Below are positions 8,783-17,965 of a stretch of 54,844 nucleotides of DNA, one piece after another. Origin of the DNA: Bacteroidales bacterium (GTDB lineage: Bacteria > Bacteroidota > Bacteroidia > Bacteroidales > JAUNSR01); the NCBI GenBank assembly GCA_030539115.1, contig JAUNSR010000022.1:1-54844 (forward strand). Reading direction: 5' to 3'. The position numbers were made by a program, and so were the translations under genes. The notes beneath the pieces were generated by a model. The model did no database searches and was not told where the DNA came from. It worked only from the letters and a program-made list of their open reading frames with translations. The number at the start of each line of letters is the position of its first letter. The first letter of the stretch is position 1.

Positions 8783-9067
8783 TACTCTATCATTATCATA
8801 TTATGACATTTCTATTTTTTTTAATTATTCGGCATATGCCAAATCAATGTCTTTTCCACTAATTTCTTCTTTGACTCAATGGATTATAATCATTATTTAA
8901 ATAAAAAAAGAGGTACTGTTCTATAATATCAAATTCAATTTTTAAATCTTTTTCACACACACCTATAATTTTTTCAATGAATAATATATTCAATTTGAAT
9001 TAAAGCAACCATAATATTAGGACTGCCGACAAACAAATTAATAAAAACAAATAAGCTTAACTTTTCA

Positions 9068-9127
9068 TAGGGTTCGACAATAAATAGGTATTGTACCCAT
9101 GCAATTTCAGATTACACATTGACCCTA
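9068..9127 (+). promoter_or_regulatory. Alternative-pairing leader element upstream of lemA
   Basis: GGGT (9070-9073) and ACAATA (9077-9082) pair with TATTGT (9089-9094) and ACCC (9095-9098) to form one stem. The same TAGGGT (9068-9073) can instead pair with ACCCTA at 9122-9127, which would break the base of the first stem. It sits about 150 bases before the lemA start. Otherwise 8783-9273 shows only AT-rich sequence and a short GGCATATGCC palindrome at 8831. No known riboswitch class is recognised. Confidence 0.3.
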
Positions 9128-9273
9128 TAATTTTTAATGAAGATTAATTTAAGTTTATTCTGTTATACAGTATCTTATTTTACAATTATGTTTTGGTAAA
9201 TAATAAAATCATTTTTATGTTTGTTAAAACTTACAAATTTAAATCACGACAAAAGGATGTCGACAAAAACACT

Positions 9274-9825
9274 ATGATTACAATTATTATCATTGCATTA
9301 TTAGCTCTATTTGTTATAATGACCTACAATTCTCTTATCAGAAGTAGAAACGAAGTAACAAACTCTTTTGCCACAATCGATGTAATGCTTAAAAAGCGCT
9401 ATGATTTGATTCCTAATTTAGTTGCTTCCGTTCAAAAATATGCAGAGCATGAAAAGGGTGTATTCGAAAAGGTTGTCGAGCTTAGACAAAAAAATTACTC
9501 TTCTCTCAGTGATGAAGAAAAAATCACTCTTGATAAAGAATTCAACAAGGCAAGCCGTTCTTTCTTCGCTGTTGCTGAAAATTATCCTGACTTAAAAGCC
9601 TCTACCAATTTTCTTCAGCTTCAAGCCTCTTTAAATGAAACTGAAGAACAGCTTTCTGCTGCAAGAAGAACTTACAATGCAGCAGTTACCGATTACAACA
9701 ATAAAATTCAAGTGTTTCCAAACAACATTTTTGCAGGAGCTTTAGGGTTTACAAAAAAAGAAGTATTGGTAATTCCGGAAGTTGAACGAGAAAGACCTAA
9801 TGTTAAAGAACTTTTTAATTCATAA
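9274..9825 (+). CDS. lemA: LemA family protein
   Basis: 183 residues from the ATG at 9274. This places one N-terminal membrane helix (MITIIIIALLALFVIM) directly before the family signature NSLIRSRNEVTNSFATIDVMLKKRYDLIPNLV. A start 27 codons upstream is open but would add a charged leader not typical of the family. The body is predicted to be a helical bundle facing the periplasm (N-out topology in studied members). The C-terminus carries the usual YNAAVTDYNNKIQVFPNNIFA block. The stop TAA overlaps the ATG of the next gene (TAATG), so the DUF3137 partner is probably translationally coupled. The molecular role of LemA is not settled. Confidence 0.92.
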   Translation: MITIIIIALLALFVIMTYNSLIRSRNEVTNSFATIDVMLKKRYDLIPNLVASVQKYAEHEKGVFEKVVELRQKNYSSLSDEEKITLDKEFNKASRSFFAVAENYPDLKASTNFLQLQASLNETEEQLSAARRTYNAAVTDYNNKIQVFPNNIFAGALGFTKKEVLVIPEVERERPNVKELFNS

Positions 9826-10748
9826 TGGCAGAATTTGATAAATTATTTGAAAGTCTCATTCCTATTTTAGACTCTCTTGAAGAAAAAAGAATTGAATTAA
9901 GATCTAAAGGAAGCAGACTCGGACTAATATCCGGATCTATCTTGACAATAATTATTTTTATAGTCTTCCTATATATCCAAGTACCGCCTTTAGTTCTTTT
10001 TCTTATACCAATTGCATTAGGAATCTTAACATATATTCTTTGCATAAACTCAATGACTAAGGAATATTCGTTTTACTACAAAAAAGATATTATATCCAAA
10101 GTTGTAAAAGAAATTTCTGATGCTTCAGAATATAAACCGGAAAATGGCATATCAGAAAATGAGTTTGAAGCAATGTGTCTTTTTAATTCTCCGGATCGTT
10201 ATAGCTGTGAAGATTTAATAGTCGGTAAAATAGAAAAAACAGACTTTGCCTGCTCTGAAGTTGTTGCCGAAGAGCGTCACGTAAGTGTCGATTCAAAAGG
10301 AAGAAGAAACGAGTATTGGACAGATATATTCAGAGGATTTATATTTATTGCTGATTTTCATAAAAATTTCAACGGCATTACAACCCTTGGAAGAGATTCT
10401 TTGTTTAAAATCTCTTTTGGCAATAAAAGAGTTAAGCTTGAAAATGTTGAATTTGAAAAACATTTTGACGTTTATTCTTCCGATGCTGTTGAAGCCCGCT
10501 ATATTCTATCACCTTCTTTAATGGAAAAACTTGTTGAAGTGGACAACCGCTTTAAAGGAAATTTAGTGATGAGTTTTGTAAATTCTTCAATTTATATTGC
10601 AATTCCTGATTCTAAAAATCATTTCGAGGCAAGTATTTGGAAGAAAATCACAAAAGAAGAGATTCAGGAAGAGTTTGGATTAATTCTTTCTCTTATTTCA
10701 ATTATAAATGAATTAAATTTGAACACTCGTATTTGGAGTAAACAGTAA
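9825..10748 (+). CDS. DUF3137 membrane protein
   Basis: 307 residues. A hydrophilic N-terminus of about 35 residues is followed by two membrane helices (about 32-50 and 53-72) and a large soluble C-terminal domain. This is the architecture of DUF3137 proteins, which I recall often being encoded next to LemA. The start codon overlaps the lemA stop by one base. The conserved surroundings [20 protein letters not shown] and [13 protein letters not shown] fit the family. No catalytic motif is apparent. folD follows after 10 bases and may be read on the same mRNA. Confidence 0.85.
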   Translation: MAEFDKLFESLIPILDSLEEKRIELRSKGSRLGLISGSILTIIIFIVFLYIQVPPLVLFLIPIALGILTYILCINSMTKEYSFYYKKDIISKVVKEISDASEYKPENGISENEFEAMCLFNSPDRYSCEDLIVGKIEKTDFACSEVVAEERHVSVDSKGRRNEYWTDIFRGFIFIADFHKNFNGITTLGRDSLFKISFGNKRVKLENVEFEKHFDVYSSDAVEARYILSPSLMEKLVEVDNRFKGNLVMSFVNSSIYIAIPDSKNHFEASIWKKITKEEIQEEFGLILSLISIINELNLNTRIWSKQ

Positions 10749-10758
10749 ATTTTTAGAT

Positions 10759-11640
10759 ATGCAAATAATAGATGGTAAAGCAGTGGCTTCTCAAATAAAG
10801 CAAGAGATTGCTATTGAAGTTGAAGCTATAAAAAATGCAGGCGGCAAAACTCCTCACCTTGCTGCTATTCTTGTGGGCCATGATGGCGGCAGCGAGACCT
10901 ATGTTGCCCACAAAGTAAAGGCTTGTGCTGAATGTGGCTTTAAGTCAACGCTGATTAGAATGGATGAAAATGTCAGCGAAGATGAACTTCTTGATAAAGT
11001 TTATCAATTAAACAACGATCCTGATATTGACGGATTTATTGTGCAGTTGCCTTTGCCTAAACACATTTCTGAACAAAAAGTTATTGAAGCAATTGATTTT
11101 AGAAAAGACGTCGACGGTTTCCATCCTGTCAATGTTGGCCGTATGTCTATCGGGCTTCCTTGTTTTGTTTCGGCTACTCCGGCAGGAATAATGGACCTTC
11201 TTTCAAGATATAAAATTGAGACCAAAGGCAAACACTGCGTTGTTCTTGGCAGAAGCAATATTGTTGGCAAACCTGTTGCCGCTCTTATGATGCAAAAAAG
11301 CTACCCCGGAAATGCAACTGTCACTGTCTGTCACAGTGCAACTCCAAATATTAAAGAGATCTGCTTAAGTGCAGACATTATTATTGCTGCTCTTGGTTCT
11401 CCTGAATTTTTAACCGGAGATATGGTTAAAGAGGGAGTTACTGTTATTGATGTTGGCACAACAAGAGTTCCAAATCCAAATACAAAAAGCGGATTTAAGC
11501 TAACAGGTGATATCAAATTTGATGAAGTTTCTCAAAAAGCCGCATTTATAACACCTGTTCCAGGTGGAGTTGGTCCAATGACAATTTGTTCTTTAATGAA
11601 AAACACTCTGCTTGCAGGTAAGAAAGCTATTTATAAATAA
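10759..11640 (+). CDS. folD: Bifunctional methylene-THF dehydrogenase / methenyl-THF cyclohydrolase
   Basis: 293 residues, the usual FolD length. It interconverts 5,10-methylene- and 10-formyl-tetrahydrofolate in the cytoplasm with NADP. Signatures are [17 protein letters not shown] near residue 44 (catalytic Lys in YVAHK), [11 protein letters not shown] near 93, the nucleotide-binding [11 protein letters not shown] near 164, and [11 protein letters not shown] near the end. It lies 10 bases after the DUF3137 gene and ends at a strong hairpin. A second folate enzyme, metF, is 31 kb away. No unusual residues were seen. Confidence 0.98.
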   Translation: MQIIDGKAVASQIKQEIAIEVEAIKNAGGKTPHLAAILVGHDGGSETYVAHKVKACAECGFKSTLIRMDENVSEDELLDKVYQLNNDPDIDGFIVQLPLPKHISEQKVIEAIDFRKDVDGFHPVNVGRMSIGLPCFVSATPAGIMDLLSRYKIETKGKHCVVLGRSNIVGKPVAALMMQKSYPGNATVTVCHSATPNIKEICLSADIIIAALGSPEFLTGDMVKEGVTVIDVGTTRVPNPNTKSGFKLTGDIKFDEVSQKAAFITPVPGGVGPMTICSLMKNTLLAGKKAIYK

Positions 11641-11670
11641 CATTTTTATTTAGTTACACATACAAATAAT

Positions 11671-11735
11671 AAATGCATCACCTATACTTAAGCCATAAAT
11701 AGAGGGCTTAAAAAGGTAATGCATTTATTTTTTTT
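11671..11735 (+). terminator. Two-tier terminator after folD
   Basis: An outer stem (AAATGCATCACC with GGTAATGCATTT) encloses an inner stem (TTAAGCC with GGCTTAA) and is followed by a long T run on the plus strand. It also lies just past the stop of the convergent minus-strand gene and may work in both directions. Confidence 0.8.
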
Positions 11736-11742
11736 CTATTCT

Positions 11743-13962
11743 TTAAAACTCAATAGTAACAGAAATCCCTTCAGGGTCATTCTCAAATATTATTTTTTCA
11801 GTTTTGCTCTGCTCATTCCATTCATAAACAATATTTTGCAGATTATTCCCATCCTTATCGTTTACAAATATTTTTTTCGGCTCTTTAGGAAGATAAACTC
11901 TCATCACATTGGTTGTTTCTTTAGGGCTCTTAGCCACAAAAGAATAGCTATTAGTTGTTGACTTTTCATCATAAATTCGACATGCCCCTGCAACAAACTT
12001 TGGTTTATTTTCTTTCTTCAAATCTTTCAAATTATACAAATATGCCTGCTCTCCAACCGCAATATGCTTTTCTAAAACTATTGGAAGATCAGGATTAAAA
12101 AGATCGACAAAGCACCCTTTTACTTCATAGTCCTGATGGTTTACACTTTCATCCAAAACAGCTATTAACTCATAATTTCCTCGTGTAAGAGTGAAATTAT
12201 TCTTCTCTATCAGCTTTCTATTTTTTGTTTGATAAAGTTTCTTTAAGGCTGTCAACAAACTATTATCACCATTTTCCTTCAATATAAACTCCTTAGGATC
12301 CTCTCTAATCACTCTTACCGCACCTTTACCATATTTATATTCTCCATCTTTTGGATTCTCTTTAATTCCCATAAGAGAAAACAGATGATCAGATGGACGT
12401 TTAAAATTATTACCTTTTTGATTCCACCATTCAAGAACATTTTGAAAAGGGTCTGTGTCACGAGAAGCATAGATCAAAATACCACCTTTCTTTACCCATT
12501 CGGCAATAGGCTTATGAAACTTCTCATCAAGAGGTTTCATATTGGAATATGACATTATCAAAACCTTTGTATTTTTCCAGCAATCAGGATAAATAGTGTT
12601 TTCAAGGTGCATAATATTAACAGGTATTCCTCTTTTTATTAATGGCAATGATTCTCCATAGAAATTAGAAAGCTGCGGATCATCATAACCTGAAACAGGA
12701 ATAGGTGAACGTTGAAACATCATTGAATTAGCCATTAATACAGAAATATCAGAAGAGCCGGAAACTTTATTTTCAGACAACGGTACATCATTCAATGTAT
12801 TTATCATTATTTGCATTTGAGTGGAATAAAAACGTGGTATTCGCGCCATCTCTTCACTGTCTGCACTCTTTCTGTATAGTCCTTCATAAATTCTATCAGG
12901 CCATGGCATTACTTCATAATTATTATTGCCGGGATACATTAATTTTGCAGTAAATGTTGCTTGATAATTTTTTTTATAATCTTCCCAATCACGAGGAAGG
13001 TCTTCAATTGGATCGGTAAGAAAGAACACTTTTCTTTTTGTCGGAGCAGTCATTGACTCCATGCATCCATATTCAAGAAATGCATTCTCAAAAACTCTTT
13101 CCATTCTTACTCCATTATAAAAATTTGGTTCTCGTGAAGTACCGGTCCATACTTGTGCAATATATCCATCCACACAATCCAATGAAGCCAGACTTGCTTC
13201 AGGACTAACAATCTGCCATTGAGAATAATTAACTAAAGAATGTGTTGGAACATAACATCTCACATTCATACCCTTGCTCTTTCCGTATTCTTTGGCATAG
13301 CTGAAACATTCTTCAAGAGCTCTTATATATAAATGATATTTAAGTTTATTTGAAAGATAGGTATTTTCAGCCGACTCATGTTGAGGCCTCCAATCAAAGC
13401 CATAATAATCTTTCCATTCTTTTTTAAAAGAGCTGCTGTAACCTGCTCTTGCCCAAAACTCAGGTTCCTCAAGATATATGGCATCAATGCCTGCATCAAT
13501 AACCCTTTTAATAATATTCTCTTTCATATAAGATAGAAAATTCAACGAGGGAACAATATAAGGCACCATGTAACCATGCCAAATTGTATCACCTTTCATT
13601 GTTACCTGACCCTCATCAAGATGTTTTTTCCCATCCCATTTGCCTGTAAAATAATCTTGATATTCTCCCCAAGCAATTCCTGTCATAAAATGAGTATTGT
13701 ATCCTTTTTCTCTCCAAGTTTCGAGTCTCTGCTCAAAGCTCATATCTCCCCTTTGATGAGTGCCATAAACAATAGCTATGTCTGCTCTTACATCTGTAAG
13801 AGGTTTCCATGGCTCTGAAGTCTGAAAAGAGGTGCGTTCTTTACTTTTAATATTTGGTTCATTACTCTGAGCATTTAGTAAGGTAAACATATTTGAGAAT
13901 ATGATGCTCGAAAATATTCCCAGTTTAATATATCTATTCATTTCTGTTATAATGTTTTTCAT
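11743..13962 (-). CDS. Secreted glycoside-hydrolase-like protein of unknown specificity
   Basis: 739 residues. The N-terminus has a signal peptide ending near LLNAQS. The body looks like a TIM-barrel glycosidase: YMKENIIKRVIDAGIDAIYLEEPEFWARAG has the Glu-Glu pair at a strand end, and PTHSL, VDGYIAQVWTGTSREPN and YPGNNNYEVMPWPDRIYEGLY follow. A later part (VLIMSYSNMKPLDEKF, WVKKGGILIYASRDTD) resembles the class-I amidotransferase-like fold of beta-galactosidase trimerisation domains. No CAZy family can be assigned safely. The ATG used here lies inside the end of a dispersed repeat. The second Met, eight codons in (13941), gives a more typical signal peptide (MNRYIKLGIFSSIIF) and may be the true start. 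Confidence 0.65.
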   Translation of the reverse strand: MKNIITEMNRYIKLGIFSSIIFSNMFTLLNAQSNEPNIKSKERTSFQTSEPWKPLTDVRADIAIVYGTHQRGDMSFEQRLETWREKGYNTHFMTGIAWGEYQDYFTGKWDGKKHLDEGQVTMKGDTIWHGYMVPYIVPSLNFLSYMKENIIKRVIDAGIDAIYLEEPEFWARAGYSSSFKKEWKDYYGFDWRPQHESAENTYLSNKLKYHLYIRALEECFSYAKEYGKSKGMNVRCYVPTHSLVNYSQWQIVSPEASLASLDCVDGYIAQVWTGTSREPNFYNGVRMERVFENAFLEYGCMESMTAPTKRKVFFLTDPIEDLPRDWEDYKKNYQATFTAKLMYPGNNNYEVMPWPDRIYEGLYRKSADSEEMARIPRFYSTQMQIMINTLNDVPLSENKVSGSSDISVLMANSMMFQRSPIPVSGYDDPQLSNFYGESLPLIKRGIPVNIMHLENTIYPDCWKNTKVLIMSYSNMKPLDEKFHKPIAEWVKKGGILIYASRDTDPFQNVLEWWNQKGNNFKRPSDHLFSLMGIKENPKDGEYKYGKGAVRVIREDPKEFILKENGDNSLLTALKKLYQTKNRKLIEKNNFTLTRGNYELIAVLDESVNHQDYEVKGCFVDLFNPDLPIVLEKHIAVGEQAYLYNLKDLKKENKPKFVAGACRIYDEKSTTNSYSFVAKSPKETTNVMRVYLPKEPKKIFVNDKDGNNLQNIVYEWNEQSKTEKIIFENDPEGISVTIEF

Positions 13963-14065
13963 TTGTATATAATTCTTTTTTATAACCGTTACCTCTAAGG
14001 TACAAATGCGCCTTTTATTTACCTTTTGTTAGGTATCTCTTCTTTGAGTGAGTTATGGCGGTTTC
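13958..14065 (-). repeat. Dispersed repeat, copy B1
   Basis: A unit of about 108 bp that, on the minus strand, begins GAAACCGCCATAACTCAC and ends TATATACAAATGAAA. It has a small stem ATACC/GGTA-, a GGCGCATTTGTACC block and a terminal AACCG/CGGTT pairing. Its last ATG is the first possible start codon of the gene at 11743-13962. It is joined head-to-tail with partial unit B2. Confidence 0.85.
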
Positions 14066-14145
14066 ATTTGTATATAATTAATTTTTTTACCCTAAGGTAC
14101 AAATGCGCCTTTTATATACCTTTTTCTTGTGTCTTTGGTATTTCT
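14062..14145 (-). repeat. Dispersed repeat, partial copy B2
   Basis: Directly abuts B1, sharing the CAAATGAAA junction. It keeps the right two-thirds of the unit (AGGTATATAAAAGGCGCATTTGTACCTTAGGGTAA through TATATACAAATGAAA) but lacks the CCGCCATAACTCAC left end. The remainder of 14146-14260 holds no gene. Confidence 0.8.
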
Positions 14146-14260
14146 ATCAACCTCTTTAAATGCTTTAAAGCAAGCTAAGTCAAAGATAATTAGAAGAATG
14201 ATTCTACAATAATTAAAATCATTTTTCTTTTATATTTAAATAAAGCAATGTCGATAACAA

Positions 14261-14290
14261 AAAAGGATGATTCTTTCGAATCATCCTTTT
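14261..14290 (-). terminator. Terminator of ffh
   Basis: A perfect 13-bp stem AAAAGGATGATTC/GAATCATCCTTTT with a four-base loop, followed by TTG-rich sequence on the minus strand, 64 bases after the ffh stop. Confidence 0.8.
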
Positions 14291-14354
14291 ATACTTTTAT
14301 TTAATCATTCATCTTTTAGATGAAAAGTAATATTAAATTTTCAAGATAGAGAAA

Positions 14355-15683
14355 TTATTTACGTTTCATATTTCTCATAAGATTTGCAGGATTCTTAGCC
14401 TGAGTAACCATACGCATCATCTTTCTTGTTTCGTCAAACTGTTTGATAAGACGGTTAACCTCCTGAATATTTGTTCCTGAACCTTTTGCTATTCTTGCAC
14501 GACGGCTTCCATTCAAAATCTCAGGATTTGTTCTTTCCTTAGGAGTCATTGAATAGATAATAGCCTCAACACTTTTGAATGCATTATCATCGATATCTAC
14601 ATCTTTAATAGCCTTTCCAACACCGGGTATCATAGAGGCAAGCTCCTTAAGATTACCCATTTTCTTTATCTGTTGGATTTGAGATATAAAATCATTAAAA
14701 TCAAACTGGTTCTTGGCAATCTTTTTCTGAAGACGTTTTGCCTCCTCTTCATCATATTGCTCTTGAGCACGTTCAACCAATGAAACAATATCACCCATTC
14801 CCAAGATACGATCTGCCATACGAGCAGGATGGAAAACATCAATTGCATCCATCTTCTCACCTGTTCCAACAAATTTAATTGGCTTGTTTACAACAGAACG
14901 AATTGAAAGAGCAGCACCACCTCTTGTATCACCATCAAGCTTAGTTAGAATAACACCATTAAAATCTAATCGATCGTTAAATTCTTTTGCTGTATTTACA
15001 GCATCCTGACCGGTCATTGAGTCAACGACAAACAAAATCTCTTCCGGATTGATAGCATCCTTAATAGCTTTTATCTCTGTCATCATAGCCTCATCAACAG
15101 CCAAGCGACCTGCGGTATCAACTATTACCACATCAAAGCCATTTGCTTTTGCATGTTTAACTGCATTTTGAGCAATCTGTACAGGATTCTTGCTGTCTTC
15201 TTCGGAATAAACTTCAATGCCTATTTGAGAGCCCAATACTTTCAACTGCTCAATCGCAGCCGGACGGTAAACATCACCTGCAACAAGAAGCACTTTTTTG
15301 TTGCGCTTAGTATTAAGCATGTTGGCAAGTTTACCTGAAAAGGTTGTTTTACCGGAACCTTGAAGACCCGACATAAGAATTACTGCCGGTGCTCCTTTAA
15401 TATTTATGTCTACAGCCTCACCACCCATCAGCTCTGCAAGTTCATCATGAACAAGCTTAACCATAAGCTGACTTGGTTTAACTGCAGTCAGAACATTCAT
15501 ACCAAGAGCCTTATCTTTGACCTGGTCAGTAAATGTCTTAGCTACTTTATAGTTTACATCGGCATCCAAAAGAGCACGACGAACATCTTTAAGAGTCTCC
15601 GCTACATTGATTTCGGTGATCTTTCCCTCACCTTTCAATATCTTAAATGAACGTTCTAATCTTTCACTTAAATTTTCAAACAT
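14355..15683 (-). CDS. ffh: Signal recognition particle protein (SRP54 homologue)
   Basis: 442 residues, the standard length. This GTPase binds 4.5S RNA and signal peptides on nascent chains and delivers ribosomes to the SRP receptor FtsY. The N domain covers about 1-90. The G domain has P-loop GLQGSGKTTFSGKLA near residue 109, DTAGRL near 190 and TKLDGDTRGGAALS near 248. The methionine-rich M domain (about 300-442) contains GSRRARIAKGSGTNIQEVN for RNA binding. It stands alone, with a hairpin terminator. A -7-like TAATTTTG lies at 15736-15743 with a TTG 22 bases upstream, slightly long spacing for a promoter. Confidence 0.98.
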   Translation of the reverse strand: MFENLSERLERSFKILKGEGKITEINVAETLKDVRRALLDADVNYKVAKTFTDQVKDKALGMNVLTAVKPSQLMVKLVHDELAELMGGEAVDINIKGAPAVILMSGLQGSGKTTFSGKLANMLNTKRNKKVLLVAGDVYRPAAIEQLKVLGSQIGIEVYSEEDSKNPVQIAQNAVKHAKANGFDVVIVDTAGRLAVDEAMMTEIKAIKDAINPEEILFVVDSMTGQDAVNTAKEFNDRLDFNGVILTKLDGDTRGGAALSIRSVVNKPIKFVGTGEKMDAIDVFHPARMADRILGMGDIVSLVERAQEQYDEEEAKRLQKKIAKNQFDFNDFISQIQQIKKMGNLKELASMIPGVGKAIKDVDIDDNAFKSVEAIIYSMTPKERTNPEILNGSRRARIAKGSGTNIQEVNRLIKQFDETRKMMRMVTQAKNPANLMRNMKRK

Positions 15684-15897
15684 TGTTATTTCTTTTTATT
15701 TGTTTACTAAGCTATCCTGACCGCAGCTCGGTTTGCAAAATTAAAAAAAATATTTCTCCGTACATCAATATCCTCTATAATAACCCATACTCTAAATATC
15801 TTTAAACAAATAAATAGCATTTAACACAACTTATTCTATATGTATTAATGGATAAGAATATTATTTATTATTCTTAATTTTTATTTTTCAGAATCCA

Positions 15898-16006
15898 TTT
15901 CATTTGTATATAATTTTTATTATAACCGTTACCTCTAAGGTACAAATGCGCCATTTATATACCTTCTCTTGGGTATCTCATCTTTAGGTGAGTTATGGCG
16001 GTTTCA
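15898..16006 (-). repeat. Dispersed repeat, copy C, running into a gene's 3' end
   Basis: A complete unit of about 109 bp on the minus strand, from GAAACCGCCATAACTCACC to TATATACAAATGAAA. It includes stem ATACC (8-base loop) GGTAT, the GGCGCATTTGTACC block, and terminal AACCG/CGGTT. Its first 50 bases form the last 16 codons and stop of the alpha/beta-hydrolase gene. The left flank CAAGTGAAA resembles the right end CAAATGAAA. Confidence 0.88.
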
Positions 16007-16911
16007 CTTGTTCTTACTTCAATAAAATCTTTATTTTTTGAAAGTTCAGGGCTCTTTCCAATAAAAGCTTTTCCGGCATCATCATTATCCTGAAGTTGCC
16101 AAAGCATCCAGGCAGTAACATAACCATCAGCAAATACCAACATATCTCCATGACCTACATTAAGACGTCGACCCATCACCTTGAATACATTGTTAGGAAT
16201 CGCATTATAAAGATTATAAAGATCTTTGGGAGGTGTTAAGCCATCATCTTTAGCAACAAGAATAAGTGTTGGAACTTTAATTTTTGAAGCATCACTCTCC
16301 CACCTCAAAAAAGAACTATAACCATCGAATGTACTTGCAAGCATCACTGCTGTTTTGTACATCTTGGCAGAAGGCTGAACAGTTATGCTATTAACCACAC
16401 CGGTTCCTCCCTGAGAATGTCCAATTGTACCAATTTTTTCTTTATTTATATGATTGTAAAATATTGAATTTGCCAATGAATCTTGTCTTAATATCCAATT
16501 TAATGATTCTTCTGCCGAATTACCGTTCCATGAAGTTCCCTCTTCATTTCCAACAACGATAAATCCCCAACTTGCCATGTGATTAAACCATTCCGGATAT
16601 TTAGAAACGCCCCAACCAGTACCGTTGTTTGAGATAATCACAGGAAATGTAGTATTCTGATTAATCATATCTTCAGGATACCAAACTTTATATTTTAAAA
16701 GAGTTCCTTCAGCATCTTCTTCATAGGTCTTTACATTATGTGAGCCAAGTTGCATATATTTAGATTCCAATATACCTGTCGGTTCTATTAAATTGTAATA
16801 TTTATTCATACCGCTTGGATGATTTTCATTATAAAAAGCCATAAAACAGGTGCATCCCCCAATAAAAAATAGAAATATTAAGCAGCATCCTATACATGTA
16901 AATTTTTTCAT
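15955..16911 (-). CDS. Alpha/beta-hydrolase family lipoprotein with a repeat-encoded C-terminus
   Basis: 318 residues from the ATG at 16911; a longer frame to 16965 adds an unlikely Trp/Tyr-rich leader. The N-terminus MKKFTCIGCCLIFLFFIGGC is a lipoprotein signal. The fold has nucleophile Ser166 in GHSQGG, an acid Asp222/223 in AKDDG, and His254 in VGHGDM. This arrangement resembles dienelactone-hydrolase/cutinase-like esterases. A substrate cannot be named. The last 16 residues (ETAITHLKMRYPREGI) and the stop are encoded by repeat copy C, so the original end of the gene has probably been replaced. It is probably still functional, because the catalytic core is complete before the repeat. Confidence 0.85.
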   Translation of the reverse strand: MKKFTCIGCCLIFLFFIGGCTCFMAFYNENHPSGMNKYYNLIEPTGILESKYMQLGSHNVKTYEEDAEGTLLKYKVWYPEDMINQNTTFPVIISNNGTGWGVSKYPEWFNHMASWGFIVVGNEEGTSWNGNSAEESLNWILRQDSLANSIFYNHINKEKIGTIGHSQGGTGVVNSITVQPSAKMYKTAVMLASTFDGYSSFLRWESDASKIKVPTLILVAKDDGLTPPKDLYNLYNAIPNNVFKVMGRRLNVGHGDMLVFADGYVTAWMLWQLQDNDDAGKAFIGKSPELSKNKDFIEVRTSETAITHLKMRYPREGI

Positions 16912-17463
16912 AATAATAGAAATTTTGTAATAATACCATTGCCAAACACCTCCTTGGTTAAACACATCAACATTACTGATAATAAATAATAATTATATAC
17001 CAACTTTAATTTCTTCGCAAAAAAAATAGGTGATGACTTCAAAATAAATCATATTGTTTAAGCATAAGTTTTATTTAAGTTTAAACAATATTGCAATAAT
17101 AATATATTTTTCTCGATATTTAATTATTATTTATCGTTTTATAGTATATTTTATTTCTAAATCAATTACAACAATAAAAATAATCATCTAATTAAGATCA
17201 AAATTTACGGTAATAAAAAATATATGAAGACCTTTAATAAACCTATTTAAAACTATATCACGGTAGATTATTTTAATTTACCATTGCCGTCCAAATAAAT
17301 ATTCTTTTAAAATAAGGTTGTAAAAAATTAAGTAAAAGGTTATCCGAATTCAAACCAAAGCCTATTAAATAATAAAAAGAATTTGTTTAAATTTAATATC
17401 ATACATCATTATTTAAAAAACTTCTTGTAATTAAACCTTCTTGAATTCAGTCTTTATAATAGA
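16912..17463. other. AT-rich gene-free stretch
   Basis: About 550 bases of very AT-rich sequence with stops in all frames. I see no hairpin with a T run, no tRNA and no repeat-family copy here. Confidence 0.5.
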
Positions 17464-17766
17464 TTAGAATGGATATTTTCTGTTTGGATTTTTTGGAAAC
17501 CAACCTTTCCTAACTCTCTCCTGCTGTTCAAAGACCTCTTTTATTGTCCAAAAAGAGGAAAAAGAAAATACGCCTAATAATGCCGACACAAAAATATTAT
17601 CAACAACCAAAGATGCTATTGTACCTATAATACCTATAATAAGGAATATCCACCAGCATTTAGTTCCCCAATAATATTCAGCCTTTACCACTATAGGGTG
17701 AAAAAGACCTATTATAAGAAAAGAGAACAGCCCGATAGCCAAACCCGCGAACATTGTAAAATTCAT
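17464..17766 (-). CDS. Small membrane protein, DUF4491-like
   Basis: 100 residues with three predicted membrane helices (about 5-24, 38-55, 58-75) and a basic C-terminal tail (ERVRKGWFPKNPNRKYPF). The segment IGLFHPIVVKAEYYWGTKCWW matches what I recall of DUF4491 proteins of Bacteroidales. No function is known. It stands alone. A TATATTTG element at 17883-17890 on this strand could be its -7 box, but no clear TTG lies at the right distance. Confidence 0.65.
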   Translation of the reverse strand: MNFTMFAGLAIGLFSFLIIGLFHPIVVKAEYYWGTKCWWIFLIIGIIGTIASLVVDNIFVSALLGVFSFSSFWTIKEVFEQQERVRKGWFPKNPNRKYPF

Positions 17767-17965
17767 ATCTATAATTTAAAATAAGTTTTTAAGCAAGACA
17801 TTTACAGTAGCTTTCGATATTAAAATTTTAAATAGAAGGATGTTTTAGAACAGTTTTTTCTCCTTTATATAAAATATTTACACAAATATAAAATTAAATT
17901 TGAGACCGTTAATTTATATATGTTTTACAAACATCTATAATCCATTAAAACTTTTCATATAAATA

